From: CBDHFQ01 sp965262565
Lineage (GTDB): Bacteria; Bacteroidota; Bacteroidia; J057
DNA: 64,000 bases
Direction of reading: 5' to 3'
Assembly: GCA_965262565.1 (NCBI GenBank)
Contig: CBDHFQ010000020.1
Location: 248,001-312,000 of the forward strand
Position numbers and translations under genes: made by a program
Part shown: piece by piece, positions 19,391-28,597 of the stretch
Layout: every line of letters begins with the position of its first letter
Position numbering within the stretch: the stretch's first letter is position 1
The notes under the pieces: model-generated
Databases searched by the model: none
Told to the model about the DNA's origin: nothing
What the model saw: the letters and a program-made list of their open reading frames with translations, nothing else

Positions 19391-20412
19391 ATGCCTGAAT
19401 TGAGTTTCGATCAAATAACAACACATTTGGATAAAAAGGTATTTGTGCCTTTGTACTATTTGTATGGAGAAGAAACTTATTTTATTGATAAATTGGTCCA
19501 ACGGCTAAGTTCAGAAGTATTAACAGAAACTGAAGCGGCATTTAATAAGCAAATTTACTATGGAGCAGATGTTCAAGCGCATCAAATTATCAATGAATGC
19601 AGAAGCTTCCCTGTGATGTCATCCCATAGACTTATCCTATTAAAGGAGGCTCAAAAATTAAAAAAAGGAGAATGGGATAAATTGGTGGGCTATGTTGAGA
19701 ATCCTATTCCATCAAGCATATTAGTGTTGGCCGCTAAAGGGAAAAAAGGAGGCCTTAGTAAAAAGGGCGTGGATCTTGTCGGCAAGAAGGGCATTACCTT
19801 TCAGGCAAAAAGAATGTACGATAGGGATGTATTAAAGTGGGTACAATCATATTTATCAGGTAAGGGCTGGCAATTTGATACAGAAGTTCCTGAAATTCTT
19901 TGTCAGCAGTCTTGGTACAAATCTCTCCTTTATCGAAAACGAAATTGAGAAGATAGCAATATCGATGAAAGCCTTTAACAGACCCAAGGTGACGAAAGAT
20001 TTTTGTGTATGAGATGATCAATGTGGATAAGGCATTTAATGTATTTGAATTAGTTAATGCCCTTAGCCGTGGCAATATCTATAAAAGCCATTTAATCATA
20101 GATCGAATGACGCTGAATGAAAAATTATATCCTCCAGTATTAACCGTAAATGCGTTATTTCGTTTATTTAATGGGATTGCCATGGTTCACAGCTATAAAT
20201 TAAGAGATATAAACGCTATCAAACATCAATTAGGAATTAACTATTATGCAGCTCAAGATTACAGTCAGGCAGCCAAAAGGTATTCTTTGGAACGCACTTA
20301 TGAGAAATTACTCATAATCAGAGAGGCAGACCTGAAACTGAAAGGAATTTTACCAGGAATTATGAGCAATCGGCATATTCTGAAAACATTGGTTCTTAAA
20401 CTGTTAAATTAG
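19391..20412 (+). CDS. holA: DNA polymerase III subunit delta; two frame interruptions
   Basis: Clamp-loader delta subunit. PLYYLYGEETYFIDKLVQRL at ~20-39 is the N-terminal HolA signature (the YLxGEExYLI element). The C-terminal part has NVFELVNALSRGNIYKS and the helical collar with HQLGINYYAAQDY. An extra T at 19899-19901 and an extra T in the T5 run at 20000-20004 separate the parts. Removing them gives 339 residues with the linking segment LGTNLSFIENEIEKIAI, exactly as in family members. HolA is essential, so the interruptions are almost certainly sequence errors. Confidence 0.88.
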
Positions 20413-20468
20413 TTTTCTTTTTGGAATAGGAATAAGTTATTTTACACATAGCTGTAACTTATTTCGAT

Positions 20469-20476
20469 TAAATTTG
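20469..20476 (+). promoter_or_regulatory. Possible promoter -7 box TAAATTTG
   Basis: Exact TAnnTTTG match, 97 bases upstream of the DUF2188 gene start at 20574. The -33 element is not convincing (TTTTA at 20440-20443). Confidence 0.35.
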
Positions 20477-20573
20477 CATTTTTGAAAACTTTTTTTACTC
20501 AAATGTCGTTTATAATAATGTAAATTAATTCTTTATTCAATTCAACTTAATAATTGTAAATTTTTTATTCTTT

Positions 20574-20846
20574 ATGACATTTAATAATAAAAGCTTCCTT
20601 CCAAGTAATAACACTAATGAAACGAATCAAGTAAATCATCCCAAAGGAACAGACCAATACGTAATACCTCACAAAGATGGTTGGGCTGTCACATCTAACA
20701 AAGAATCAAAAGCCGAATTTATTTATCCCCTCAAGCAATATGCATTGACAAAAGCTAGATTAATTGCTCAAAAATTACAATCAAACCTTTACATCTTTAA
20801 GAGAGATGGATCATTTCAGCATAAAATTTCTTATCAGCTTAGATAA
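20574..20846 (+). CDS. DUF2188-like small protein
   Basis: 90 residues. The polar first third is followed by a DUF2188-like pattern: YVIPHKDGWAVTSNKESKAEF, then ALTKARLIAQKLQSNLYIFKRDGSFQ. The spacing of KDGW, helix with A-x-x-IA and L-x-IxxxDG is characteristic. The family is small, soluble and of unknown function. It stands alone with its own probable promoter. Confidence 0.65.
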   Translation: MTFNNKSFLPSNNTNETNQVNHPKGTDQYVIPHKDGWAVTSNKESKAEFIYPLKQYALTKARLIAQKLQSNLYIFKRDGSFQHKISYQLR

Positions 20847-20922
20847 TCAGCTAATTATTAGGTGATTTTTAATTCACTCATTACTCCTTCGACGCCTTTT
20901 TTAACATTGTTCAATATAACAT

Positions 20923-21389
20923 ATGCAAGCGGTATCAAATTATCATATAAGTTCTAGAAAATTACATTGGGAAAATCAGATTATTGTTAAATATGCTTTA
21001 ATGACAGCTTTTGCCCTTACAGCATATTTTCGGCTTAATGTTTTGGCTGGGTTAATGGATACATAACTGAACTAAGATATTTCAACTTTTTCTTCATGAT
21101 AAGTGGTGTAGGCCTGGGATTGAAAAAATTCTTTTCAATTTATAGTTATAATAACACTGCCTACTTTAGTGGTTTATTCATGGGCTTAAGTATAGCAGCT
21201 TTATCATCCCTAATATTCACTATATTATTTTACATAATGTTTAAGTTCATATTTCCTGCAGGAGGACAGATATTTGTTGAAACGATCAATATGCGAGCCA
21301 TCACTTTAGAGGTACTTTCGTTGATCATGCTTGTGGAGGGAGTAAATGTCTGGGGTAACAAGTTCCTTTATCATTATGCAATTTTATAA
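20923..21389 (+). CDS. Small membrane protein, DUF4199-like; one frame interruption
   Basis: The frame from the ATG at 20923 (MQAVSNYHISSRKLHW, then a first hydrophobic helix KYALMTAFALTAYF) runs into a stop at 21064. The next frame continues with ELRYFNFFFMISGVGLGLKKF and two further hydrophobic helices (GLFMGLSIAALSSLIFTILF). One missing base near 21052-21060 would join them into 155 residues with about three membrane segments, similar to DUF4199 proteins of Bacteroidota. The position of the indel is inferred. The family assignment is tentative and the function unknown. Confidence 0.5.
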
Positions 21390-21463
21390 GTAATTTTTAT
21401 CCAGCTTTTAATAACGTATGTATCACTTTAGCTGATAATGTTTCTTTGATAACTTATATTTTC

Positions 21464-21495
21464 CTCCTTGATGTTTCCTGTCAAGGAGTTTTTTT
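21464..21495 (+). terminator. Intrinsic terminator
   Basis: 8-bp perfect stem CTCCTTGA/TCAAGGAG with a 9-base loop, followed by seven T. It lies about 75 bases after the small membrane protein stop and ends that transcription unit. Confidence 0.85.
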
Positions 21496-21584
21496 ATGGC
21501 TTAGGAGAATAATTCAACTTGAATTTTGATGTATTTTTTCTTAATTAAAGAAATATAATAGTTCATAAAGTATTCATTACTCAT

Positions 21585-21929
21585 ATGTTTCAAAAGGTTG
21601 TAGTAGTCGGTATATTAAATATTTTTTGGCTATGGTTATTAAATCTGGCGATGAATGGGGTAGAAATTATAGGGTGGTTTACTTATATAACTACTGGAAC
21701 AGGGCTTTCTTTCCTGGCATTGATCTTATCAAAATGGTATTTGGCATTTTCTCCTCCTGAAAAATATGTACTCACCTTTATTTTGATGTTTTTGGCTGTG
21801 GGCTTATGGTTTGTTTTTTTGGGCCAACTTCTTCCAACTATCACTGTAGAAAATGCGGGTTGGGCCATGGGATTAATTGGGTTTATTTCATTTTTGAATG
21901 TATCCTGGATCGTATTAAAAAGGAACTGA
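21585..21929 (+). CDS. Hypothetical four-helix membrane protein
   Basis: 114 residues, four hydrophobic helices (about 5-25, 35-50, 60-82, 90-110) with very short loops. No recognisable motif. It lies between a terminator and the convergent fabD gene, whose stop is 5 bases away. Small integral membrane protein of unknown function. Confidence 0.6.
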   Translation: MFQKVVVVGILNIFWLWLLNLAMNGVEIIGWFTYITTGTGLSFLALILSKWYLAFSPPEKYVLTFILMFLAVGLWFVFLGQLLPTITVENAGWAMGLIGFISFLNVSWIVLKRN

Positions 21930-21934
21930 GATCG

Positions 21935-22816
21935 TCAGCTTATTTGTTGGGTTGGTAATTTTCTATCTATCTTTTTAACCAATCCTGAAAGTACTTTTCC
22001 CGGTCCTATTTCGGTAAACTGATCAGCTCCGTCAATTAACATTTGTTGGATAGTTTGTGTCCAACGAACGGGAGAAGTTAATTGTGCCAATAAATTATCT
22101 TTAATCTCTTCTTTACTTTTATGAGCTCTACCGCTGACGTTTTGGTAAATGGGGATATTAGCATTATTAAAAGGAGTATGTTCTATTCCCTGAGCTAGTT
22201 CTATTCTTGCTGGTTCCATGAGAGGAGAGTGAAATGCTCCATTTACAGCTAATTCTATCGTTCTTCTAGCTCCTGCTTCAGTTGCGTATGCTAAGGCCTG
22301 AGCTATGCCTTTCCTCGTACCTGAAATAACTACCTGACCTATCGTATTATAATTTGCTGGGACCACTACTTCCTCCTCTACCTTATCACAAATTTCTTCT
22401 ACTTTATTATCTTCCAGGCCTAAAATAGCTGCCATCGTACTATCGCTTAAATTGCAAGCGTGTTGCATAGCATCTGCACGGATAGACACCAGATTAAGCG
22501 CATCCTCAAAAGCTAATACATCAGCGACGACTAAGGCTGAGAACTCTCCCAATGAATGTCCTGCAACCATATCTGCTTGGTTCTTCATTTGATGGGCTTC
22601 TGCTGCACAAACACTATGCAAGAAAATAGCAGGCTGAGTAACTGAGGTCTGAAGGAGTTCATCTTCAGTTCCTTCAAACATGATTTCCTTTATGTCAAAA
22701 CCCAGGATGTCAGCTGCCTGCTTAAATCTTTCTTTTACAATATCAAATTCTTCAAATAATTCTTTTGCCATACCGGGAAACTGTGCTCCCTGCCCTGGGA
22801 ATAGTAGTGCTTGCAT
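21935..22816 (-). CDS. fabD: Malonyl-CoA:ACP transacylase
   Basis: 293 residues, full length. It transfers malonyl from CoA to acyl carrier protein for fatty acid synthesis. FPGQGAQFPGM is at 6-16, the nucleophile Ser88 in GHSLGEFSALV and the catalytic His in GAFHSPLMEPA (~195). TEIGPGKVLSGLVKKI closes the fold. It is divergent from an SDR gene over 168 bases. Other fab genes are not in this window. Confidence 0.96.
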   Translation of the reverse strand: MQALLFPGQGAQFPGMAKELFEEFDIVKERFKQAADILGFDIKEIMFEGTEDELLQTSVTQPAIFLHSVCAAEAHQMKNQADMVAGHSLGEFSALVVADVLAFEDALNLVSIRADAMQHACNLSDSTMAAILGLEDNKVEEICDKVEEEVVVPANYNTIGQVVISGTRKGIAQALAYATEAGARRTIELAVNGAFHSPLMEPARIELAQGIEHTPFNNANIPIYQNVSGRAHKSKEEIKDNLLAQLTSPVRWTQTIQQMLIDGADQFTEIGPGKVLSGLVKKIDRKLPTQQIS

Positions 22817-22984
22817 GTGGGTCCTCGATTAAATCAATTAAGAAATGTAAATATTAAAAGTATGTATGATGAAATTGCGAGGCAAATATAAATGAAAAAT
22901 TGAGTTGTGTAGCAAATTGAATATGAATGTATGTGGTATTGAGTGTAGATTGCTACAGAAATTATCCAATAATAATAATATGTC

Positions 22985-23743
22985 ATGAATATTGACTTAT
23001 CTGGGCAAGTGGTATTAGTCACAGGAAGTAGCAGAGGATTAGGAAGGGAAATAGCCAAACATTTGGGAAACTCAGGTGCTTCTGTTGCAGTTCACTTTAG
23101 TAAACATTCACAGAAAGCAGAGGAGTTAGTACGAGAATTAGGACATTTTTCGAAAGCTTTTCAAGCGGATTTTTCTAAGCCTCGGGATATCGAACAACTT
23201 ACTTCTGCTGTCCTGAGGCACTACGGAACGATAGATGTAGTAGTAAATAATGCTGCAATTGCAGCATCTTTGGAGGAAGAAGCAGATATGAGCTCTTTTC
23301 AAAGTAATTGGGAGAAAACCTTGCAAATTAATCTCATTTCAGCTGCAGCTATTTGTAAATTATTGATTCCCCATTTTAAGAGAAAAGGATCTGGTCGCTT
23401 TATTCATATTTCTTCCAGGGCAGCCTTTAGAGGAGATACTAAAGACTATATGGCTTACGCTGCTTCCAAGGCTGGATTAATTGCTCTGAGTAAATCTATA
23501 GCCCGTGCTTACGGAAAGGACGGAATTAAAAGTTTCGTAATAGCTCCAGGGTTTATTAATACTGAAATGGCAGAACCATTCATTGACCAATATGGAATGG
23601 ATTATGTTACTAGTACACTGGCTTTGAGTAAACTTACGGAACCTTATGATGTGGCTCCTACGGTAGTTTTTCTGGCAAGTGGTTTTATGGATCATGCTAC
23701 GGGTACATCCATAGATATTAATGCTGCGAGCTATATGAGGTAG
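22985..23743 (+). CDS. Short-chain dehydrogenase/reductase, FabG-like
   Basis: 252 residues, classical SDR. The nucleotide-binding motif TGSSRGLG is at 13-20, NNAAIAAS near 88 is the NNAG variant, the catalytic Ser is in HISSRAAF and the YxxxK is YAASK around 155. It resembles 3-oxoacyl-ACP reductases and lies divergent from fabD. A role in fatty acid or another ketone reduction is plausible, but the substrate cannot be decided from sequence. Confidence 0.88.
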   Translation: MNIDLSGQVVLVTGSSRGLGREIAKHLGNSGASVAVHFSKHSQKAEELVRELGHFSKAFQADFSKPRDIEQLTSAVLRHYGTIDVVVNNAAIAASLEEEADMSSFQSNWEKTLQINLISAAAICKLLIPHFKRKGSGRFIHISSRAAFRGDTKDYMAYAASKAGLIALSKSIARAYGKDGIKSFVIAPGFINTEMAEPFIDQYGMDYVTSTLALSKLTEPYDVAPTVVFLASGFMDHATGTSIDINAASYMR

Positions 23744-23795
23744 CCTTCTTATCAATAAGGTCAGCATAACTGGCAGCATAAATCAGTAGAAAATA

Positions 23796-25034
23796 TTATT
23801 CTTCGCTAGTGTCTGATTCCTCGGTGGTTTCTGGTAAATCAACTCTCAATGCGGCAACCTGTTTATCAAATGGTGCTAGGAGTTTATTTACCTGATGATA
23901 AACATTCCAAAAAGAAGGATTTCTTCCCGGAATATCTTGATTGGTCAATATAATGTAGGTACGATTATACAATGGATCTTTAAGATAGCATGTGTGAAAT
24001 CCCCTCCACCATCCAAAGTGATATGTGATATTTCTATCTGCCATGCGTTTGATTCTCCATCCTAATCCATAATTGTGAATTCTTCTTGGACTGGCAGGGG
24101 TAAAAGCAGTGGCGACTGTGGAGGCTTTTAGGATCTGGTGATTATTTAAAGCGCAGTCAAATTGGTATAAATCTCTTACACTTGCATACATTCCTTTATC
24201 CCCAATCACACCATCTATATAATCAGTGGCTGCTATCCATCTCCTGTTTCGCCAACCTTTATATCCTGCTACCATGTGCGATCTAACAGTATCTATACCT
24301 TTCCTAAAAATAAAAGCACTTTTCATATCCAATGGATCGAACATATATTGCTGCAGATAATCTTCAAAGGGCATATCAGTAACTCTGGTGACTAGTTCAG
24401 CTAAAAATATATAATTTGAGTTACAATAATTAAACCCAGTGTTTGGCTCAAAGAAGGTGATAGGTTTATGCCTGGCATAAATATCATAAATTTCTTTGTT
24501 TGTTAATGGATCGTAAATGTCTTTATAATGCTTGGCCGCAATAGCCATATACCTTGTTAAACCTGATCTATGAGATAGGAGGTTAAAAATGGTAATGTCA
24601 TCATAGGGAAATTCCGGTAAATAAGTTTGGATAGGATTATTAATATCTATGAGGCCGGAATCTTGTAACATTAACACAGCCGTAGCTGTAAAAATTTTAG
24701 AAACAGATGCTAACTGGAAGGCACTGTTGATATGTAATGAGTCCTTCTTTGTATAACGAGATGGAAAATGACTATATCCAAGAGCTCCTTCATATATAAT
24801 TCTATTATCCTCGGCAATTAATACCGATCCATTAAACCCATAATAGTCATGAAGATTCGTAAAATATTCATCTAATGCTTCGAACTTATGCTCCCTTATG
24901 GCTGCATGATGCCATCTTTCCCAAAGTTCCTGTAAATTACTCGTATAACCGTCTCCAGCATAATTTTTTTTGCCTTCAAAAAGTAAAGAGCAGGTTACGT
25001 AGATGCAAAAAACAAGCAACAACTTTAGTCTCAT
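23796..25034 (-). CDS. Exported serine hydrolase, beta-lactamase/class C-like
   Basis: 412 residues with an N-terminal signal peptide (RLKLLLVFCIYVTCSLLF). Fold of the class C beta-lactamase/DD-peptidase family: the catalytic SxxK is in QLASVSKIFTA, the YxN element in FNYCNSNYIF, and HFGWW occupies the KTG/HxG position. The members are penicillin-binding esterases or D-amino acid peptidases. The N-terminal part ELWERWHHAA is unusual. It probably acts in the periplasm or outer membrane on cell-wall or ester substrates. Whether it hydrolyses beta-lactams is not predictable. Confidence 0.85.
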   Translation of the reverse strand: MRLKLLLVFCIYVTCSLLFEGKKNYAGDGYTSNLQELWERWHHAAIREHKFEALDEYFTNLHDYYGFNGSVLIAEDNRIIYEGALGYSHFPSRYTKKDSLHINSAFQLASVSKIFTATAVLMLQDSGLIDINNPIQTYLPEFPYDDITIFNLLSHRSGLTRYMAIAAKHYKDIYDPLTNKEIYDIYARHKPITFFEPNTGFNYCNSNYIFLAELVTRVTDMPFEDYLQQYMFDPLDMKSAFIFRKGIDTVRSHMVAGYKGWRNRRWIAATDYIDGVIGDKGMYASVRDLYQFDCALNNHQILKASTVATAFTPASPRRIHNYGLGWRIKRMADRNITYHFGWWRGFHTCYLKDPLYNRTYIILTNQDIPGRNPSFWNVYHQVNKLLAPFDKQVAALRVDLPETTEESDTSEE

Positions 25035-25202
25035 ATTTACACTCTCAGGACAACCTCTAAATATAGCTTATATAACAAATTAACAAATATTCTAAGACTA
25101 AAAGTAATTTTTAAATGTAATTTTCTTTCCAATCCAGATTCTTATTTTCGTTGAAACTTACATTCAAAATAATAATAAGGATTTCGAAACTTAATGCCCT
25201 TC

Positions 25203-26423
25203 TCAGCCTTCCCCCATAGAATTACCTGCTATCCAACCAGTGGTCCAGGCTGCCTGGAAGTTAAAACCTCCGGTAAGTGCATCGATATCCAATACTTCAC
25301 CTGCAAAAAATAAGCCAGCCATTTGCTTACTCTCCATTCGCTTAAAATCAACATAGGCTAAATTTACTCCTCCACTAGTCACAAATTCCTCTTTATTAGT
25401 ACTCTTTCCTACAATTAATAATTCATGGCTGAGTAAATTGTTTTCTAAATTATTTTGTTGGGTTCTTGAAACATTTGCCCAGGTAGTTTCAGGCTTAATA
25501 CCAGATTCCATTAACATGGTTTTCCAAAATCTTTGAGGTACAGGAACAGGGGAGGCCGAACCTATATGTTTTCGGGCAGAAGTATTCCTCATCTGATCCA
25601 TACGCTCCTTAAGTTGTGCTCTATTCGAATCAGGAAGATAATTTATGTGTATAGGAAAATGATAAGCTTTGTCGTACAGGATTCTTGCCCCATGAGCGGA
25701 TAAACTCAGTACAGCTGGGCCACTTATCCCTTTGTGAGTGAGTAACAAAGGACCTTGAGCAGTTAAAGCTGTTTGGGGAATGGAAAGATGGGCTTGCTGA
25801 AATGAAATGCCGGACAATTTTTTCATTGCCTTTTGATCCCATTCAAAACTAAACAGAGAAGGAACTGGTAAAATAAGCTGAATATCAATTTCTTTTAACA
25901 TTTCCCAAGAGGCAGGACTTCCTCCGGTGGCCATCAATACACGGCTACACTCTACTTTTATTCCTTTCCTTATCTGAAATATCCATCCCTTAGATGAGGG
26001 TTGTAAGTTGGTAACTTTGGATTTAGTATAAATGTGAACACCAAGAGATGTAGCCGTATGTACCAGGCAATCAATAATGGTCTCAGAATTATCTGTTGTA
26101 GGAAAAATTCTGCCGTCCTCCTCCGTTTTTAAGCTAACACCTCTATTCTCAAACCAGTCAATCGTATCGTAGGTCATAAATTTCGTAAAAGGACCTCGCA
26201 ATTCCCTTTTCCCTCTGGGATAGTATTCGATTAATTCTGCTATATCATAGCAGGCATGGGTCACATTGCATCTTCCTCCTCCCGAGATTCGTACCTTATT
26301 TAGGACACTCTTAGCCTGTTCAAAGATGATAATTTTTATATCGGTGGACCTTTCTGCGGCACGAATAGCAGCAAAAAAACCGGCAGCTCCACCTCCAATT
26401 ATTGCAAGATCACAAGTAATCAT
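25203..26423 (-). CDS. HI0933/YhiN-family flavoprotein
   Basis: 406 residues. The N-terminal FAD fold has IIGGGAAGFFAAI at 8-20 and an SGGGRCNVTH motif at ~48-57 that is diagnostic for this family. It ends with LFFAGEVLDIDALTGGFNFQAAWTTGW, the family's second FAD motif. HI0933-like proteins are widely conserved, of uncertain function, and labelled aminoacetone oxidase or NAD(P)/FAD-dependent oxidoreductase. The gene is divergent from an SDR over 107 bases. Confidence 0.9.
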   Translation of the reverse strand: MITCDLAIIGGGAAGFFAAIRAAERSTDIKIIIFEQAKSVLNKVRISGGGRCNVTHACYDIAELIEYYPRGKRELRGPFTKFMTYDTIDWFENRGVSLKTEEDGRIFPTTDNSETIIDCLVHTATSLGVHIYTKSKVTNLQPSSKGWIFQIRKGIKVECSRVLMATGGSPASWEMLKEIDIQLILPVPSLFSFEWDQKAMKKLSGISFQQAHLSIPQTALTAQGPLLLTHKGISGPAVLSLSAHGARILYDKAYHFPIHINYLPDSNRAQLKERMDQMRNTSARKHIGSASPVPVPQRFWKTMLMESGIKPETTWANVSRTQQNNLENNLLSHELLIVGKSTNKEEFVTSGGVNLAYVDFKRMESKQMAGLFFAGEVLDIDALTGGFNFQAAWTTGWIAGNSMGEG

Positions 26424-26530
26424 TTCAAAAATAAATGTGAAGAGAGTTCAAATTTCTAACATTTTCACCAGAAAAAAAGTGAAATTAAACGGACAGCCAG
26501 GAAAATACTAACAGCTAAAACATATTTACG

Positions 26531-27379
26531 ATGAATGTGAAAGATAAAGTATTTGTTATTACAGGAGCTACAAGTGGAATAGGATATGAAGCTGCGAACG
26601 AGATAGCTTCACAAGGAGGATACGTCATATTTAACAGTCGAGACTTGGAAAGAGGTAGAAGTATCCGCAATACTTTGGCAGCAGAGACTAATAACGAACA
26701 CATATTTGTCTACAAGGGAAATTTAGCTTCCTTGAAAGAAGTAAAAACTTTCGCCGATTCAGTCAAAGAAAAAGTTGACAGAGTCGATGTGTTGTTAAAT
26801 AATGCGGGCGTGTTTATGCCAAAAAGAAAAACATCTGTCGATGGATTTGAAATGAGTTTTGCAGTGAATCATCTGGCCCATTTTTTCTTAACCTATTTGT
26901 TGATGGAATTGATGGTGGAAGCACCATCCGCCAGAATTGTAAATACCTCCTCTGAAGCACATAGAGGGCATAAATTGGATTTCGGTGATATTCATCTGGA
27001 AAATACTTATTCCGCTCTCAAAGCTTATGGGAGATCTAAGTTGGCCAATATTTTATTTACCCGAAGATTAGCCGAAATATGCAAACACAGGGCTATCACC
27101 ACTTATGCTTTCCATCCTGGGGTAGTAAACACAGGAATCATTCGGGAGGGGAATTTTATTTTTAAGCTTTTTTTCCAATTATTTGGACTTACCGCATTAA
27201 AAGGAGCTAAACCACTGCTACATTTAGCTACTTCTAAGAGTATCATTGATTTTAATGGAATGTATTTCAATAAAATGGAAAGACAAGCTCCCTCTGCTGA
27301 AGCGCTTGACAATAACGTTGCTATAAGACTGTGGGAATTAAGTGAAGAATTATGCGGCATCAATGAGCCTTGGCTGTAA
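26531..27379 (+). CDS. Short-chain dehydrogenase, retinol-dehydrogenase-like
   Basis: 282 residues. The cofactor motif TGATSGIG is at 11-18, NNAGVFMP near 92 and the catalytic Ser in NTSSEAH. The active-site Tyr/Lys is in YGRSK (around 165). The long C-terminal region and FHPGVVNTGI motif resemble the RDH/WWOX-type SDRs, which reduce a range of carbonyls. Substrate unknown. Confidence 0.86.
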   Translation: MNVKDKVFVITGATSGIGYEAANEIASQGGYVIFNSRDLERGRSIRNTLAAETNNEHIFVYKGNLASLKEVKTFADSVKEKVDRVDVLLNNAGVFMPKRKTSVDGFEMSFAVNHLAHFFLTYLLMELMVEAPSARIVNTSSEAHRGHKLDFGDIHLENTYSALKAYGRSKLANILFTRRLAEICKHRAITTYAFHPGVVNTGIIREGNFIFKLFFQLFGLTALKGAKPLLHLATSKSIIDFNGMYFNKMERQAPSAEALDNNVAIRLWELSEELCGINEPWL

Positions 27380-27381
27380 AT

Positions 27382-27417
27382 AAAAAAATCGCCTCTTTAT
27401 CATAAAAATAAAGAGGC
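27382..27417 (-). terminator. Intrinsic terminator of the band-7 gene
   Basis: A 10-bp perfect stem (GCCTCTTTAT at 27391-27400, ATAAAGAGGC at 27408-27417) with a 7-base loop. On the minus strand it is followed by GA and seven T. It is oriented for the minus-strand gene 27487-28428 and may also stop the converging SDR transcript. Confidence 0.8.
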
Positions 27418-27486
27418 ATAGTTCTCAAAATTGGCATGGGTAAAAAAGAGGTGTTCTGAAATTAAATCGACAATAAAGAAATATTG

Positions 27487-28428
27487 TTAACGTACGTAAT
27501 TTCCATTTTCTTTTTCACTATTCGCTTTATTCATTTCTTCTCCCATCATGCTGGCAGCAGTAAATGAAGTAATCATTTGATTCATCATATCGCTGGCATT
27601 AGAAGGAGAGTTAGGTAACAAAATCAGGTTACTTTTATTATTTGTTCCCATTGCCTGAAGGGTATCGTAGTGTTGAGTTACAACGATCAAAGCAGATGCT
27701 TCCTGAGAATTGATGCCGACCTTATTTAACGCTTCTACAGAGTCTTCCAACCCTTTGGCAATTTCTCTTCTTTGATCTGCAATACCCTGACCTTGTAACT
27801 TTTTACTTTCAGCCTCAGCCTGAGCAATGGCTACAATTTTTATTCTCTCAGCATCAGCTTCAAATTGGGCAGCAGTTTTTTCCCTTTCAGCTGCATTAAT
27901 TCTGTTCATAGATTTTTTTACTTCTTCATCAGGATCAATATCTGTAACTAGTGCCTTAACGATGCCATGTCCATAATCATCCATGGCTTCAGAAAGTTCC
28001 TGTTTGATCGCTATGGCTATATCGTCTTTACGTTCAAACACTTCATCTAATTTTAGTTTGGGAACTTCAGCCCTAACTACATCGAAAACATAGGAAGTGA
28101 TCTGTGCTCTTGGATTTTCCAGTCGATAGAAAGCTTCGTAGACTTTATCGCTTAATACCTGATATTGTACAGATACTTTTAGTTGTACAAAAACATTGTC
28201 TTTGGTTTTTGTTTCCACCATTACATCTAGTTGCTGTACTTTCAGGCTTACTCTACCAGCGACCTGATCAATAAATGGAATCTTAAAAGAAAAACCGGCA
28301 AAAGCTATCCTTTGAAATTTACCTAATCTCTGAATAATTGCTGCACTTTGTTGTCTGACGATTACCCACCCATTTGTAATAATGAGGAATAGGACAAAAA
28401 TACTGATAATAAATCCTGCGATGCCCAT
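27487..28428 (-). CDS. SPFH/band-7 (stomatin-like) membrane protein
   Basis: 313 residues. One N-terminal membrane helix (~3-24) is followed by the band-7 core with AAIIQRLGKFQRIAFAG, VSLKVQQLDV and YVFDVVRAEVPKLKLDEVFERK. A coiled coil rich in Ala/Glu (about 190-240) and a Ser/Asn-rich tail follow. The family forms membrane-anchored oligomers that organise membrane microdomains, often with an NfeD partner; no nfeD gene is visible next to it. It sits alone with its own terminator. Confidence 0.9.
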   Translation of the reverse strand: MGIAGFIISIFVLFLIITNGWVIVRQQSAAIIQRLGKFQRIAFAGFSFKIPFIDQVAGRVSLKVQQLDVMVETKTKDNVFVQLKVSVQYQVLSDKVYEAFYRLENPRAQITSYVFDVVRAEVPKLKLDEVFERKDDIAIAIKQELSEAMDDYGHGIVKALVTDIDPDEEVKKSMNRINAAEREKTAAQFEADAERIKIVAIAQAEAESKKLQGQGIADQRREIAKGLEDSVEALNKVGINSQEASALIVVTQHYDTLQAMGTNNKSNLILLPNSPSNASDMMNQMITSFTAASMMGEEMNKANSEKENGNYVR

Positions 28429-28570
28429 GATAGTATATTTATTAGATTAAAGATGATTTGCTTAAACTCATGATAATAAATGTAACTAAAAATTTTCAGA
28501 GCTAACCATGAGTTTGCGCATTTCTTCTATATATCCTTTATCAATAATGCGTAACCACTGACATCTTTTT

Positions 28571-28578
28571 TATCTTTA
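28571..28578 (+). promoter_or_regulatory. Possible promoter of hisS (-7 like TATCTTTA)
   Basis: 7 of 8 match to TAnnTTTG, 19 bases upstream of the hisS ATG. The short leader is acceptable, but no strong -33 TTG is visible. Confidence 0.25.
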
Positions 28579-28597
28579 CGCTTTCAAAAAATGATTT

